From Hexactinellida sp. DTS-2022 (Eukaryota; Porifera; Hexactinellida): a stretch of DNA of 64,000 nt. The stretch lies in assembly GCA_028753945.1 (NCBI GenBank), contig JAPNXP010000002.1, positions 13,826,001-13,890,000 of the forward strand, read 5' to 3'. Numbering within the stretch: the stretch's first letter is position 1; each line of letters begins with the position of its first letter. Positions 33,766-45,281 of the stretch are shown here, in pieces. The notes below the pieces were generated by a model. The model did no database searches and had not been told where the DNA came from. It was given only the letters and a program-made list of their open reading frames with translations. The position numbers were made by a program, and so were the translations under genes.

Positions 33766-34733
33766 AGAGACCACTCAAAAAACACTGACAATAATTATTT
33801 TCATAAAAATTTATTCTGTAGCTTAGCTGTTATCATTATTATTATGTTCACATAAAACCAATATTATTACTCAATTTTTTACTCTTGCAAATATTTATAT
33901 TCTAACAGTTTTAGATATATTGATGGAATGGTTGTGCAACAAACAGAATTTTTTCTAGCAATACAATTCAACCTAAGTTCATACATAGATAAACTAATCA
34001 CGTGTATTGATCTGATATTTTTGGAGAATTATTATTTATTTCTAACAACTGCAACAGAGACTATCGATGAGATTCCAATATGTGAACCTGTAAGTGGAAC
34101 CAATTGCCCGTTTTCTATATTTTGGTGAATAGAACAAGACAGCATAATTATTGAGCCTTTCACAGACTGGAAGGTTTGTCTTAAATCAGCTTGATATGAA
34201 CTCTTAAGATCGAACTCCACTTATAACGAAATTAAACTATGGTCCCGAGCACTTCGCTATAACGGGAGTGGACTGTAGTTTCCCGAATTGAAAGCATCTG
34301 CATACATTAAAATATGAAATTAGAGGAAGTTCAATAGGAAAAAATATAGTGATAATTGATTAAATATCTGAAATTACTTTTACTTTTCTTGGGAAAGTAT
34401 TTCATTATGGTTATTCTTTTGAAAATCAATGTTAAGTTGCCTTATATTTAGAGGCATATGCATTGGTGGAGGCATGGCACTGGAGGCACGGCACATACTC
34501 TAACAGGCAGCGCTTAATAAACTGAATTTTGTGACAAATAATGCATTTCATTTCGTTAATAGGCTGTATAATTATTACTAAATCAAGGCAGTGGAACTGC
34601 AGCGGAAGAGGCAGCCATGACCGCTCAGTTGTTTCACAACCTATGTTATTTCTATGGCCAATTGGACGGCACATCACCAGTTTTACTATACTGAGAATGG
34701 CCGATCCAGTATTTCTAAGCTTCCATCTCCACT

Positions 34734-34972
34734 AAGTGTTGCTAGATGACCAAGTTCATGCCAAACCTTCAAAGTTTCATACTATGTTTATAAGATTCAT
34801 GTCAAATTTAAAAAGTTAATGAAAAGTTCTTACCAAATTTAAATTTAAAAGTTCATGTCAAACTCCAAAGTTTATCAAAAATTCATCTCAAAAACCGAAT
34901 GTTTATGCCAAAGTTCATGCCATCTCTCAAAAGTTCATCATATTTGTATTTGTTCATGTTCTGGCAACACTG
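34734..34972. mobile_element. TIR element with AAGTTCATGCCAAA repeat body
   Basis: Left end AAGTGTTGCTAGATGACC, right end in reverse CAGTGTTGCCAGAACATG. The interior is made of degenerate copies of AAGTTCATGYCAAAYTY. No target duplication seen. Same design as the other repeat-filled elements. Confidence 0.55.
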
Positions 34973-35066
34973 TCAGACAGACTCCACTGTTCAAAAGGTG
35001 TTTAATCTTGTGATTCTACAATGGGTATGACTGAGTGGTGGAAAACTTCCGAGAATGTTGGAAATA

Positions 35067-35157
35067 CCTTATTATAGGAAATTAACGCTCCATGAGATTA
35101 ACGCGAATTGGAGCAATTCGCGTTAATTTCATGGGGCGTTAATTTCCTATAATAAGG
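35067..35157. mobile_element. 91-bp palindromic MITE, CCTTATTATAGG family
   Basis: Perfect 12-bp ends CCTTATTATAGG / CCTATAATAAGG flanked by TA. The whole element is nearly one palindrome, with centre ACGCGAATTG-gag-CAATTCGCGT. Apparently an internally deleted derivative of the 368-bp copies at 6949 and 8527. Confidence 0.85.
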
Positions 35158-35798
35158 TAGTGGAATTTGTGAATTTTCGTCGAAATGACGAATGGTGGAA
35201 TACCAAATTTTTTCACCACTTATTCCACCTTTTTCCATTCCCATTCAGTCCGACACTTCTACCACCTGTTTAGAGAATCGCTATACATTTGACCGACACT
35301 ACAGTTACATTTGTGTTTATAAAGTGTTATATTATGAAGAACTAAGATTAAAGATCTATTTAAAATAAATAATAGAATACAATAAACAGTTTATGAAAGT
35401 ATAATAGGATTTTGATTCCAATTTTTCCTATTTTTTTATTTTAATTTTTTTCATATCTACTTTCTATCAATGATCTTCGCAAAAACAGAGAAACAATAAT
35501 TAAAGTATAATCGATGTTTGATTACCAAATTGATTAACAAATGTTAATTCAATTGATTTATTAGATAATCCTTTACACATAAATTGCTAGACTGATTAAT
35601 ATATTCTAATTCGATGGTTCAATGGTTCAATAGATTATCTAACACATTTATGCCAGACTTGGATTAGCGAATATTATTTCATTTGATTTGCTGTTAGTCT
35701 AGCAAATCTTGTTACATACCACGTATACTCATTCATGTGTCAATCTGTTCTTATATAAATAAAGAGATTTTATTCAGATATCATCATTTTGTATTTCA

Positions 35799-36599
35799 AT
35801 GTATATTCCAGCGTGGGTACTAATCCTGATCCAATGCACTATATTCGCTATAGGCAACCTCCTCACCTACATTATTGGCGTTGCTCAAGACCACTACAGA
35901 GCCATATTTCCATATATTAGCGATACAGGAGCTTATCCTATAGAGAATGGAGTCTTTGTTTTAGTATTCGCTCTCACTGCTCTGTTCACACTCCTAATTA
36001 TATACATACGCTATAAGGACGTGTATACACACGTAGAGGGCTTGTGTTTCAGGATATTAAATGTTGTGTTTCTCATTATAGGAATAGTCACCTTGTTCTT
36101 CCTAGTCTCGATTGCCGCTTTTGAGTTTGACGATTCTAGCTTATCCAACCGCTTGCATTTCGCCGCAGCTATTCTAACTATATTCTTAAATTACGCATAC
36201 TCTTTCGGACAAGCTTTTATAGGACTACTCCTCCCTCCAAAATATGTATGGTGGAAATGGCTTATATTCGTTATTCAGTTGTCAATGACTATTTTTGGAA
36301 TTGTTCTCTTTTTCTACTTTTTCGGTTCTTCCTTTATCGATTCCAATGTGTTCTTCCTTTCTGTCGGCCGCGACTTTTCATCTCTCGGTAATAACACTGC
36401 CCTTCTAGACCAATACTATAACGGGCTTTCCATAGATTATAGTCGTGCCGTTGTAGAATGGATTATATTCGTAGAAGTCCTAGCATTTTATTTAACTCTA
36501 ATTCCAGATTTCCATCGTATCAGGGTGAACCTTGTCATCACGCGCCCCCTTGATATCAAAAGTGACAAAAGAGTGGAGAATGAAATGCTTAAAGTGTAA
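35799..36599 (+). CDS. DRAM/TMEM150 (Frag1/DRAM/Sfk1) family membrane protein
   Basis: 266 residues with about six membrane helices and the family hallmark FPYISDTGAYPIENGVF in the first extracytoplasmic loop, followed by helices near 54-70, 88-107, 122-143, 155-180 and 218-235. Family members are lysosomal or plasma-membrane proteins; DRAM1/2 promote autophagy, TMEM150 proteins regulate PI4-kinase recruitment or mechanosensing. Which branch this belongs to cannot be told from the sequence alone. The C-terminus is charged (KSDKRVENEMLKV). The ATG at 35799 begins right at the first helix. Single exon. Confidence 0.87.
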   Translation: MYIPAWVLILIQCTIFAIGNLLTYIIGVAQDHYRAIFPYISDTGAYPIENGVFVLVFALTALFTLLIIYIRYKDVYTHVEGLCFRILNVVFLIIGIVTLFFLVSIAAFEFDDSSLSNRLHFAAAILTIFLNYAYSFGQAFIGLLLPPKYVWWKWLIFVIQLSMTIFGIVLFFYFFGSSFIDSNVFFLSVGRDFSSLGNNTALLDQYYNGLSIDYSRAVVEWIIFVEVLAFYLTLIPDFHRIRVNLVITRPLDIKSDKRVENEMLKV

Positions 36600-37133
36600 T
36601 TAGTATAATTATTCTTGATGAATATAGTGTGTTTGTCGTTTATATTTATATTTACAATGTTTGTATGTTAGATATTTGTGTTAAATTTAATTGTATTTAG
36701 CATTTATCTTTAGAATGTTTGCTAGTTAGATATTATTTTGTTTGCCTATTTACTTTCTATATAGTACCTCCACAATGCAAAGTCTGTAAATATATTATTA
36801 AGCTGTTCCGGCTGAAAACTTCCGGCAGTCTTCGGCCCATTAATTATTTACTGGTATTATATTAGTTTGAGTGACTTATCACATCTACATGGATAAATTC
36901 ATAAATATAAGAATCCTCTTTTTAATAATTCACTGGTCTGGTATTATATTATTTTGTGGGGATTATTATAGATTAATACATGTATAAAGTTTATACTGTA
37001 TATAGTATGTATAGAAGCAATTGGCTTTATTGCAAAGCTTTTTGATAAATAACATTAACTCTATTGCTATATTTTGCTAAAATGTAGAAATTTGGGCTGG
37101 ATCCATTTCGGGAGCACCCAACATATATTTGAC

Positions 37134-37613
37134 CAGGGTTGTATCAACTCATTTTGAGTTGGCAGAATCAACTCATTTTCTTGAATGAGTTGAATGAGTT
37201 GGTGACAGCAAAATGAATGAGTTGAATGAGTTGGTAACAAAAAAATGAATGAGTTGAATGAGTTGGTAGACAAAAAATGAGTTGATACAACCCTACTTCC
37301 GACCATGGCCAGACAACTTTCACTTTGTCGTAACATTAATGCGTAGGGAGATCCAAATTTGGCCGGATCACTTTTGAGAGCCGACCGACGCAGCTGTAAA
37401 TGTATTATTAAACTGAAGATTTAAGATATACGTTAGTTACAATTTGTTTAATAAAAAATGAGTTGGCAGAATCAACTCATTTTCTTGAATGAGTTGAATG
37501 AGTTGGTAACAGCAAAATGAATGAGTTGAATGAGTTGGTGAAGGAAATTTGAATGAGTTGGTAGACAAAAAATGAGTTGTTTTGCCAACTCAAAATGAGT
37601 TGATACAACCCTG
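37134..37613. mobile_element. hAT-type element with TGAGTTGAA repeat body
   Basis: Starts CAGGGTTGTATCAACTC and ends GAGTTGATACAACCCTG, flanked by perfect 8-bp duplications tatttgac (37126-37133 and 37614-37621). Two blocks of AATGAGTTGAATGAGTTGG repeats surround about 160 bp of unique DNA (37300-37457). An internal end-like motif (TTGATACAACCCTA near 37283-37296) suggests two copies fused or an internal duplication. Confidence 0.83.
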
Positions 37614-37795
37614 TATTTGACCATGCGAGAATTCCTGGTGGAAATAGTTGACCCTGATTTTGTTGATGTAACGTCCTTGTTGAAATTCAATTACTTTATC
37701 TCTTAATGGAATCACACTGCAAGCACTTTTGCACCTCAACTGCAGTTGAAACTGGCACCTGAAAGTGCCGGCCAGACACCTATTAAACCCCTGCT

Positions 37796-37930
37796 GTCAT
37801 CCTTCATGCAAGATGAATTATAGTTGAGAACTCCACACGGACAGTGGATCATTTGTCTTTTTATGATGTTATACAGCTCGGAATCTTCTTCGAGATCTGG
37901 AAACTCTGCACTGATGCATTGGTCTATCAT
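37796..37930 (-). pseudogene. Helitron helicase-like fragment
   Basis: About 45 codons on the minus strand read IDQCISAEFPDLEEDSELYN and then MIHCPCGVLNYNSSCMKDD, matching the Helitron helicase-like N-terminal domain (typically ISAEFPDPEEDPELY…MIHGPCG.LNPNSPCMKDGKC). It is cut on one side by a CAGGGGTTTA-type hAT end (37752-37793) and on the other by the 37934 MITE. A short fragment of a rolling-circle transposon. Confidence 0.75.
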
Positions 37931-37933
37931 AGT

Positions 37934-38004
37934 CAGTGGCGTAGCTAGGGCTAATTATTTGGTGAGGCTTTAGCCTGCAAAACCACACCCTGGCTACGCG
38001 AATG
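37934..38004. mobile_element. 71-bp hAT-like MITE
   Basis: Left end CAGTGGCGTAGCTAGGG, right end CCCTGGCTACGCGAATG. Flanking 8-mers atcatagt and gtcatagt match at 7 of 8. Inserted at the edge of the Helitron fragment. Confidence 0.75.
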
Positions 38005-38730
38005 GTCATAGTTGATAGTATTCTCTGAGCCAGATAAAATATCTGAGTTGTAGACGCGTTTCTGCATCTCGACACATATGGCAGAACGTTTTTCCGAAAC
38101 ACTTTCACTGTAACCAAGTTCCATCAGCTTATTAAATTTTCCCGGAATACTCGGGGAATCATCCCCATGCAATCTTTATAAACCCATCCACGAAGTCATT
38201 AATTTTTCGCCACCTTCCACCTATTTGGGAATTTGTTCAATCGACATCCTCTTCCAAAACATTTAAAACAAACTTTTCTTCGCCATCCTTATGTATATCG
38301 CTGAAATTCTCATCGTCCAATGTTTTGTTTAAATAACTTTAACTTCCCAATATAGGAGCTAACAACTGTTTTGCACTTAAGTCCTAAAGTGGCCATTTTG
38401 CCTTTTAGTTTCAGTTTATTGCGTCGAACTTCTCATATTTGTCAGTTAAGGGAGCGATATCAGATTTCGTTACTCGGACATGCTGCATTAGGTTGAGGTT
38501 TTTCTTCCTGTCAAAATTGTGCAAAGGTGTCAAGATGCTGTAAAACTGGCTTATAAATTTTATTTTGAGAGTCATCTCACTTCGGTGTGTAGTGCAGACG
38601 TTCAAATTCTATTTCGTTCGTGTGACAGAGTTGGCGAAATATTCTGTCCTTGAGAGGAAACATTTTATTTTATTGACAACTTTAATAACGATCTAATGAC
38701 GACGCAGTGAACAGCGAAAATTGTAGGGAC
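38005..38730 (-). pseudogene. Decayed hAT transposase (SCAND3/ZBED-like type)
   Basis: Minus-strand frames, interrupted by several stops and frame changes, carry recognisable motifs of the animal hAT transposases with a SCAND3/ZMYM6-like core. These are KDRIFRQLCHTNEIEFERL (about 38595-38660), LHTEVR-stop-LSK (about 38565-38610; the family reads LHTEVRWLSK), and SDIAPLTDKYEKFDAIN (about 38415-38465). Further down, coding-like stretches (SYLNKTLDDENFSDIHKDGE; KFNKLMELGYSESVSEK) may be its tail but are not recognised. Old and inactive. It shows that autonomous hAT elements existed in this genome. Confidence 0.6.
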
Positions 38731-40315
38731 CTCCTTCTTCAAATATGAAATAAAGCCACAATGTCACAGTAGGGGCCTATCGATGACACACGCAATGATA
38801 TTACACATGGGATTTATTTTTTCGAAGAAGCTATCCATTACTTTGAAATGCATCCACCTCTTGTATCAGTCGTAGGCGGTTTAGAACTCAACAATTATTC
38901 GACCACATTTTCTTCCTAAATAAAGCGGACATATGCTAGGAGCAGGTTTCGTTACCTGTCATGTTAGATTAGTATGCAAACTTTGTAATGATAGTCAATG
39001 TAAACAATGTTCTTCTAGTCCTGCAGGCGAATATAATTTTTCCTCTTCTAATGGGATCATATCACGAAGTTATAGGTGACCCACTTCACCCAATGTGCGC
39101 TCTGTTTTCAAAATAAATATTTACGTAATTAGATAATTAGATAATCAAACTGAATGGAATCAACTAACGAATTTTATGAGATATGTGGTTCAAAATGATT
39201 TGTCCATTCAATTAAAATACTTGTCATATAAAATTATTACATAATTCATAAAGAAATCGCATTCCTTTCCAATTCTATCTAGAATCAATATTTATATTAT
39301 ACATTAAGTAAGACCTCCCAGAATGTGTTAGGCTTATACATTTAAGGAGTGTAATCTTAAATATTGCTTGGCACATCCTGGCGGTACTTTATTTTAAACT
39401 TTCATATTTTAACTTTATACCAATCAACAACCCTTCTACTAATTTGCATTTATTTATCTGATATTTGATCACTCACAGTTAATTAAACAGAGGTATTTAT
39501 TCTCAAACTGTTAACCATCCTGCTTTTTCGCTGGGATACTCCCGCTATCTTAATTATTAATTTATTAACGTATTAGCCGGGTACCCTTCGCCGCGGTATT
39601 CAAATTCACGGGATTCAATTGTTGTTTTCTTTCATACACAATTGACCCATTGAATTATAGACCAATAAACCTCGAGTCAGAATAATGTGAAAACTCTGCA
39701 ATCTGATATGTCAAGGTCGGTACCCTCGCAAAGTGTGAAAAATATGCATATGGTAAATTGCAAATTATGCATTCTACACAGTGGTCTAAAATCGCATTTA
39801 GTAAACTTTAGGTATCTGTGTAAATCCTAGCGACACATAATGTATTATTTACATATGGGTTATTAATACTTCTGAATACATCCCTAATTTTAAAAAGTTG
39901 GTGGGATTTATATTTTTGGAGTTATGACGTCATTGTCACCTTCGTCGATTTTCGAAAATTTGCAAAACCAAATGTTACTTCGCCAATATTATATATTTTT
40001 GTTTCAAAATTTACTTGATCGTGGCTCTATTTATGTTTTATGCTATGGCACTATTATTTTCTCATTGACTTCAACTCGTCTTGGGATGATTACATCATCA
40101 TGATTATACAAAATTTATTATAATTGAAATACCTGTAAGGCTGTAACCTTTGCAAAGATGGCTATTTGTTATACGAAATTCCTAATCGTACAATTTCCGA
40201 CCAACAAGTTATTTAACCAAAGAGCACTATTTGAATATTCGTGTAAGTTACAGTGTGAATATATTTGAATATCAGTAAATTCATCTATTCTAGATTTCTA
40301 CGAAAAATCTTTTTC

Positions 40316-40615
40316 TCAATCTGCATTGGTAGAAATTGTTAATGTAAAAATTAGATTCTCAATGTTTGAGGTTTGTTGACTTTCTATCTTGCATTTCATT
40401 CTCTCGGTATGCTCTGATTGACCACATATTGCACAAAATAAATTCCTCCGATATGATAGCAGTACAGGGTCGCTTTGTGATGATAGTCTGACAAAAATAT
40501 CAATAATATCACTTTCAAAGTTGTTCTTACGCGTTAATGCGATGTTATGCAGAGTAGTAGTTTCAAATGCTTTGTTAGTCACTATTTTATGCACTATATA
40601 AAAGTATGAGGCCAT
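40316..40615 (-). CDS. Unassigned ORF with a possible Cys/His cluster
   Basis: 99 codons starting MASYFYIVHKIVTNKAFETT and containing LFCAICGQSEHTERMKC, which could be a small zinc-binding element. No family recognised, no neighbouring gene, and ordinary base composition. It could be chance in AT-rich DNA or a scrap of a transposon. Confidence 0.18.
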   Translation of the reverse strand: MASYFYIVHKIVTNKAFETTTLHNIALTRKNNFESDIIDIFVRLSSQSDPVLLSYRRNLFCAICGQSEHTERMKCKIESQQTSNIENLIFTLTISTNAD

Positions 40616-41379
40616 TAAAACATATCTTTGCCAATATAGCGTAACCTAGCAACGAATACTTGACTATGGAATGTAACAATTTTTATAATGTTGCGCATCG
40701 AAGCGCATCTTATAATTCAAATATGTTAATTATATGGCATTACAGGGTCAGCATACAAAATTTCAAATTGGTCAAAGGTGGTCTTTATTTTTGCGGCTAA
40801 TTTGAAACTAAACATCATAATGTTATAATGTTTTCCGACTCCATCGAAGTCGAAGCTAAAAATTTCACAAACTAGATTTGAAATCAAACATTTTGGTTCC
40901 AAAAATGTTATTTTAGAGTCAATACTATGTACTAAAATAGTTAGATGTATTTATATCTTACTGAGGTAAAAATTACGTATGTAAATTTTAGCGTGTTTTC
41001 AAACCGCAGAATATCAATTTAAATGTAGCGACAATCCACATCAGACTTCGAAGTCGTATTGTATTTCTAAGCTTTCAATTCGTACCAAATTTTATATGCA
41101 TACTATTTAGACATCTAGGAAGCAAATCACGATGATTCTTTGCGTTTTGGGGTTGACGATTTTTTTGCCAAATACGTGCCCCAAACCACTGTGTTCTATT
41201 GACTTTAAAATATCATATTTGGATTCCTCATACACTAAAAACCTAGATTGCACATTTGAAATGTTTTTCTAGCAGCACTGTGAACTTTTGATAATTCCCA
41301 TTGAAATGTACGGGAAGGTGCCAAAAAATCACATATTTTGAGTTAACTTCGCGAGGAATGTAAATATCTCTTAAAAACT

Positions 41380-41512
41380 CCTTATTCAGGGTGGTGGGGT
41401 AACTCCTAGATGGCATACAAATTTTGGTTCAGATCTGTTGTGAACTCTCGGAGGAGATGTGAGGACAGACATACACACACACAAACCTACTACTTTATAT
41501 ACTGTACTAGCC
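41380..41512 (+). mobile_element. Retroposon 3' tail, copy 1
   Basis: Sequence from TCCTTATTCAGGGTGGTGGG through GGAGATGTGAGGACAGACAT to a CA-rich tail and TATATAC. It aligns in the same orientation with 41988-42118. The GACAGACAGACA…TATATA tail style is typical of RTE-like LINE or SINE 3' ends. No coding part is seen. Confidence 0.5.
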
Positions 41513-41987
41513 GAAAAGCCGCCCTCCGGGCGGCATTTTTCTGCTAGTTTACTACGCTTTTCTACGCTTTGTATTTGGTGGTAAGTTTCATTTTCACGCT
41601 TTATTCGCTTTCTCGCTGTATTGTCGTTTGTTTACAATCATTACCAACACGTGAACGTTTTTTAAGTGGCATACGTAATAGTTGAATAATAGGTTTGGAT
41701 TTAGTATGTCAATTATGACTGAAGTTGGCAAAAATATGTCAACGGTCAACCCGATCTATATATAGCAATAGGTATGACTATTAAATTGTCCAACAACATA
41801 AATGTAAGGTTGAATTTTATTGGTCTACAGTCGACTCCGCTTAACAATTGATAGAGACATAAAAATCCTTTTATACTAAAATGAATGCTAGATGCTAATC
41901 CATACTGGGACAACCCTCGAATTTAATTGGTAAAAGGTTTTGTCACCTTGGGGATGGGAGATGTGAATATTTTTCTTAAAAATTCCT

Positions 41988-42118
41988 TATCTGGAGTGGT
42001 GAGGTAATTCCTAGATAATATGCAAAATTTGGTAGAGATCGGTTCAGGCATCTCAGAGGAGATGTGAGGACAGACAGACAGAAATTGTCTTTTATATACA
42101 TATATATATATAGATACG
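41988..42118 (+). mobile_element. Retroposon 3' tail, copy 2
   Basis: Second copy of the tail at 41380-41512, reading TCCTTATCTGGAGTGGTGAG through GGAGATGTGAGGACAGACAG to ATATATATATAG. The two tails lie about 600 bp apart in the same orientation. Confidence 0.5.
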
Positions 42119-42739
42119 ATCTTTATTATAACTTTATTATTAATTAAAACTAGAATTTGTAATTTGTTACGTATAATAAAAGTTATAAAACATTTAAGTG
42201 CCTAAATAATACTACTATAAAAGTACAGCGAAACCTCATGCTTCTTCCAACCTTGTCTTGTTTTAGGTTGTAAGTGTGTCTTGGTTAGTGAACAATCAGT
42301 GTCATTGCATTAAAATTAATATTCTCGTTTTTAAGACGCCTATAATATATCTCACACGTTGTTGCCCCCTTCGGAAGAGTTATGTAACGTTTGAAAATCC
42401 CTAAGGAGAGTATATATACAGTATATGCAGTTGTAATATTTAGCAGCGGATCCACAAAAAATTGCAGTTATACAGCGGCGTATTTCTCCTGAAGGAATAG
42501 GCTCGCTGGAAGACTGGTCTCTCTCCCGTCGGGTCGAACACCGAGCGCTTGTAGTGAGCTAGCGAAAATTTTTAAGCTTTCCAGCCTCTAGAAATCTTGT
42601 CAATCTGAACTTCGATTAATTAAACATGCCCACTGCTCCCCGTTCTTATCCCATTACATCGTGGTCTATGTATCGCGAGACCTCGATTATCCGAACCCTT
42701 TGGAGTTTGGACTTGTCCCAACTAGTTCGGATAATCGAG

Positions 42740-43330
42740 GTTGCAATCAGGGTTTAATCCAGGCGTCTGCGAAGCGCCTCCAGGCGAGGAATTTTAAAGG
42801 AAACTTTGCTAGGCGCGCAAAAATCGAGAAATGCTCCCATAGACGTAATACAAATTGAGTATTTTAGGCTGTGTGAGCGAGCTCAAACTAAATCTAGGTG
42901 CGCATAAAAATTTTCCCGGAGTAAATATGAGAGTATTGAGAATTTGCACTCCCTCCTTGGGCTAGATCCGCCCTTGCAGCACTAATATTTGTTGTTGTTT
43001 AGACAATGTTTACACATATAGGTAAACAAATTGATGAAAATTCAAAATGAACCTAGAAGTTAGCTTTCAACGGGATTATAGGTAAACAAGTATGCTGAAC
43101 ACGAATTTCGCATTTATAAATTTTGAATATGAAATCAAGTTGACTATGGAGATCTTATAAAGGGATGTATATAACGTCCCTTTCTACCATTTTCCATGTC
43201 AGGAAGGGTGAGGAGTAAGACTGCACAGCGGCCGTTAACCTGAGGTGCGTAGCACCGATCCGAGCAAAGCAACCGAGACCGAAGGGCTCGTATCTATTAA
43301 AACCTTGAAAGTTAATCTCTATGTGAATTA
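42740..43330. repeat. Composite of two dispersed repeat families
   Basis: 42740-42965 resembles 11455-11700 (GCGAAGCGCC; CTCCCATAnAC; AAATCTAGGTGCGCATAAAAA). 42995-43140 resembles 15580-15715 and 13595-13720 (AGGTAAACAA; CTTCCAACGG; TATGCTGA; TTTCGCAT). 43220-43320 resembles 15939-16023 (CAAAGC-ACCGAGAC-GAAGGGCTCGT). Function and class unknown. Confidence 0.5.
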
Positions 43331-43423
43331 TCAAAAAAACATTAGTTTCAAACTGCATATTCATTCACTGCCTGTATAATATTCGGCATAGTTGGGCTTT
43401 CCGATCCACGTCCTGGTAGCACT

Positions 43424-45046
43424 CAGTGGCGTAGCCAGGTTTTTTTGTCATGGGAGCAAAGCTTGCTAAATACGGATAAATGTCTACTGGGACAAAATAG
43501 CAGTATAAATTAGGAACAACCAGAGACTGAAACGTTCACTTGTGGACTGAATAAATGAAATACAGTTCATCTCAAATTGACGCGCCTTCAGTCGTTCCGT
43601 TGAGTTCGCTGGCGTTAATAAGCACGACAAGTAGACATGATTCCACGAGGGATGCCCGGAAATAGCACTTTTGCAGTGATCTACCGTATTGCTTCGATTA
43701 AGCGCCGTGGGCTTGAATTAGCGCCGGGTCAATAAAAATGGGATTTGTATGACAAAATTCAAACACGTTAGTTGCTAACTGGCATGTAAATACATTGATT
43801 TTGGCAACCCACTCCCACTTAAAAAATCTTGATTTTTCCAAATAATTTCAGGATAAATTTGGCCCACGAATTAATAAGCGCTGGGCGCTTATTCGAAGCA
43901 ATACAGTATTCATATTTTATGGATCAATGTTTATAATTTATCATTATTCAGTTCGTTATGTTCAGTTCGTTCCGTTCGTTCATTTCGTTATAGTCCAGCA
44001 GCATAGACAAAGTTTCAACAGAATGTTCATTTTTTTGAGAAAAGCACCAAAATTTGTACACATGTACTTTGATGTAGTGCGAACATTTTTGGATATTGAG
44101 GCAATTGAAAGAGTGTCTATATCGGCCATGACAGCTCGTCAAATTAACACGTCCGATAGTGTTCGCCGGACTTGTTCAAATTAAATTATATCGTCTTTTT
44201 ATTGTTGAATTCGGTTTCCAAGTAAAATTTCCGATAATTTGATATATCACATGAACATATTTGGAAGAATTTTTCCATAGCAACGCTGGAATGTACCAGG
44301 AATGTGTCAAAAATTCCATTCTCCAATTGTGTACTTACCCAATCGAGTGACCCCTCTTTCGACTCCAATCAACTACCTGAGTATAATTATACACATACCG
44401 ACCCTGTAAAAAGGGATTTGATAAATTATTCGAGATTCACCGTGATTTACCATAAATATCGAATAATTTTATCAAATCACGTTTTACAGGGTCGGTATGT
44501 GTATAATTATACTCAGGTAGTTGATTGGAGTCGAAAGAGGGATCACTCGATTGGGTAAGTACACAATTGGAGAATGGAATTTTTGACACATTCCTGGTAC
44601 ATTCCAGCGTTGCTATGGAAAAATTCTTCCAAATATGTTCATGTGATATATCAAATTATCGGAAATTTTACTTGGAAACCGAATTCAACAATAAAAAGAC
44701 GATATAATTTAATTTGAACATGTTTTTATGGGAAACAAGTCCGGCGAACACTATCGGACGTGTTAACTTTGACGAGCTGTCATGGCCTTTATAGACACTC
44801 TTTCAATTGCCTCAATATCCAAAAATGTTCGCACTATATCAAAGTACCTCTGTACAAAATTTTGGTGCTTTTATCAAAAAAATGAACAATTGTATGGTTG
44901 TGCCGCTGCACTATTAAGCGTGAATCTCTTAAAAGCCCTGCGTTTGTTGTTTTGTTCAAGTTCAATTAGTTCGTTCGTGAACATTTCATTCTCTGGGAAC
45001 AACACTGCCAGGGGAAGCGATTGCTCTCCCATTGGCTACGCTACTG
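43424..45046. mobile_element. Foldback hAT-like element, 1.6 kb, long inverted arms
   Basis: Outer ends CAGTGGCGTAGCCAGG and, in reverse, CAGTAGCGTAGCCAATGGG. Flanks gtagcact and gtaagcact are close to a target duplication. Inside, about 43970-44430 is complementary to about 44435-44900, with the centre at 44430. The inner 250 bp of each arm are nearly perfect, for example CCTGAGTATAATTATACACA against its complement. A duplicated arm explains two near-identical ORFs (44186-44368 minus and 44525-44707 plus), which are not genes. A pogo-like MITE (43684-43906) lies in the left arm only. Confidence 0.8.
43684..43906. mobile_element. TA-flanked MITE nested in the foldback element
   Basis: Left end CCGTATTGCTTCGATTAAGCGCC, right end in reverse CTGTATTGCTTCGAATAAGCGCC, with TA on both sides. 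Tc1/mariner-like non-autonomous element. Confidence 0.75.
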
Positions 45047-45281
45047 GTAAGCACTGGATAAATTATTGAATTATTACAATAACTTTTTCCTCTGCTGCCC
45101 TAACATATTTATTTTAACAATGTTATGCATTATATAATTAATTTATATTTTCATGTAAATTTAAGGTTTACATCAGTATTCTTAAATTTGTTAGAGAGTG
45201 AATTACATTTTGATTGGTGAGGGGAATTTAGTAATAATTTATTATTCTGTTATATTTTCGAATTAATTATTAGTTAGATAT

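Larger units (their letters stand above)
33766..35798. other. Intergenic region between caspase and DRAM-like genes
   Basis: AT-rich. Contains a pogo-like scrap (34228-34275), a GC-richer stretch with overlapping short ORFs on both strands (34430-34740, no family recognised), a repeat-filled element (34734-34972), and a 91-bp palindromic MITE (35067-35157). Confidence 0.6.
36600..45281. other. Gene-poor, transposon-rich region
   Basis: 8.7 kb without a recognisable host gene. In order: a hAT-type repeat-filled element (37134-37613), a Helitron fossil (37796-37930), a small MITE (37934-38004), a hAT transposase fossil (about 38000-38730), long AT-rich sequence with one unassigned ORF (38730-41370), paired retroposon tails (41380-42118), dispersed repeat copies (42740-43320), and a foldback element (43424-45046). 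Confidence 0.65.

Noticed and set aside
34430-34740. Overlapping ORFs on both strands, the minus one with C-x2-C pairs
   Set aside because: No family recognised, no splice context, and both strands are open.
38130-38172. HGDDSPSIP as part of the Helitron fragment (family reads HGDDRPSSP)
   Set aside because: The neighbouring frame pieces continue through it into unrelated sequence, so the match is too short to rely on.
44186-44707. Two identical 60-codon ORFs on opposite strands
   Set aside because: They are the two arms of the foldback element, not a duplicated gene.
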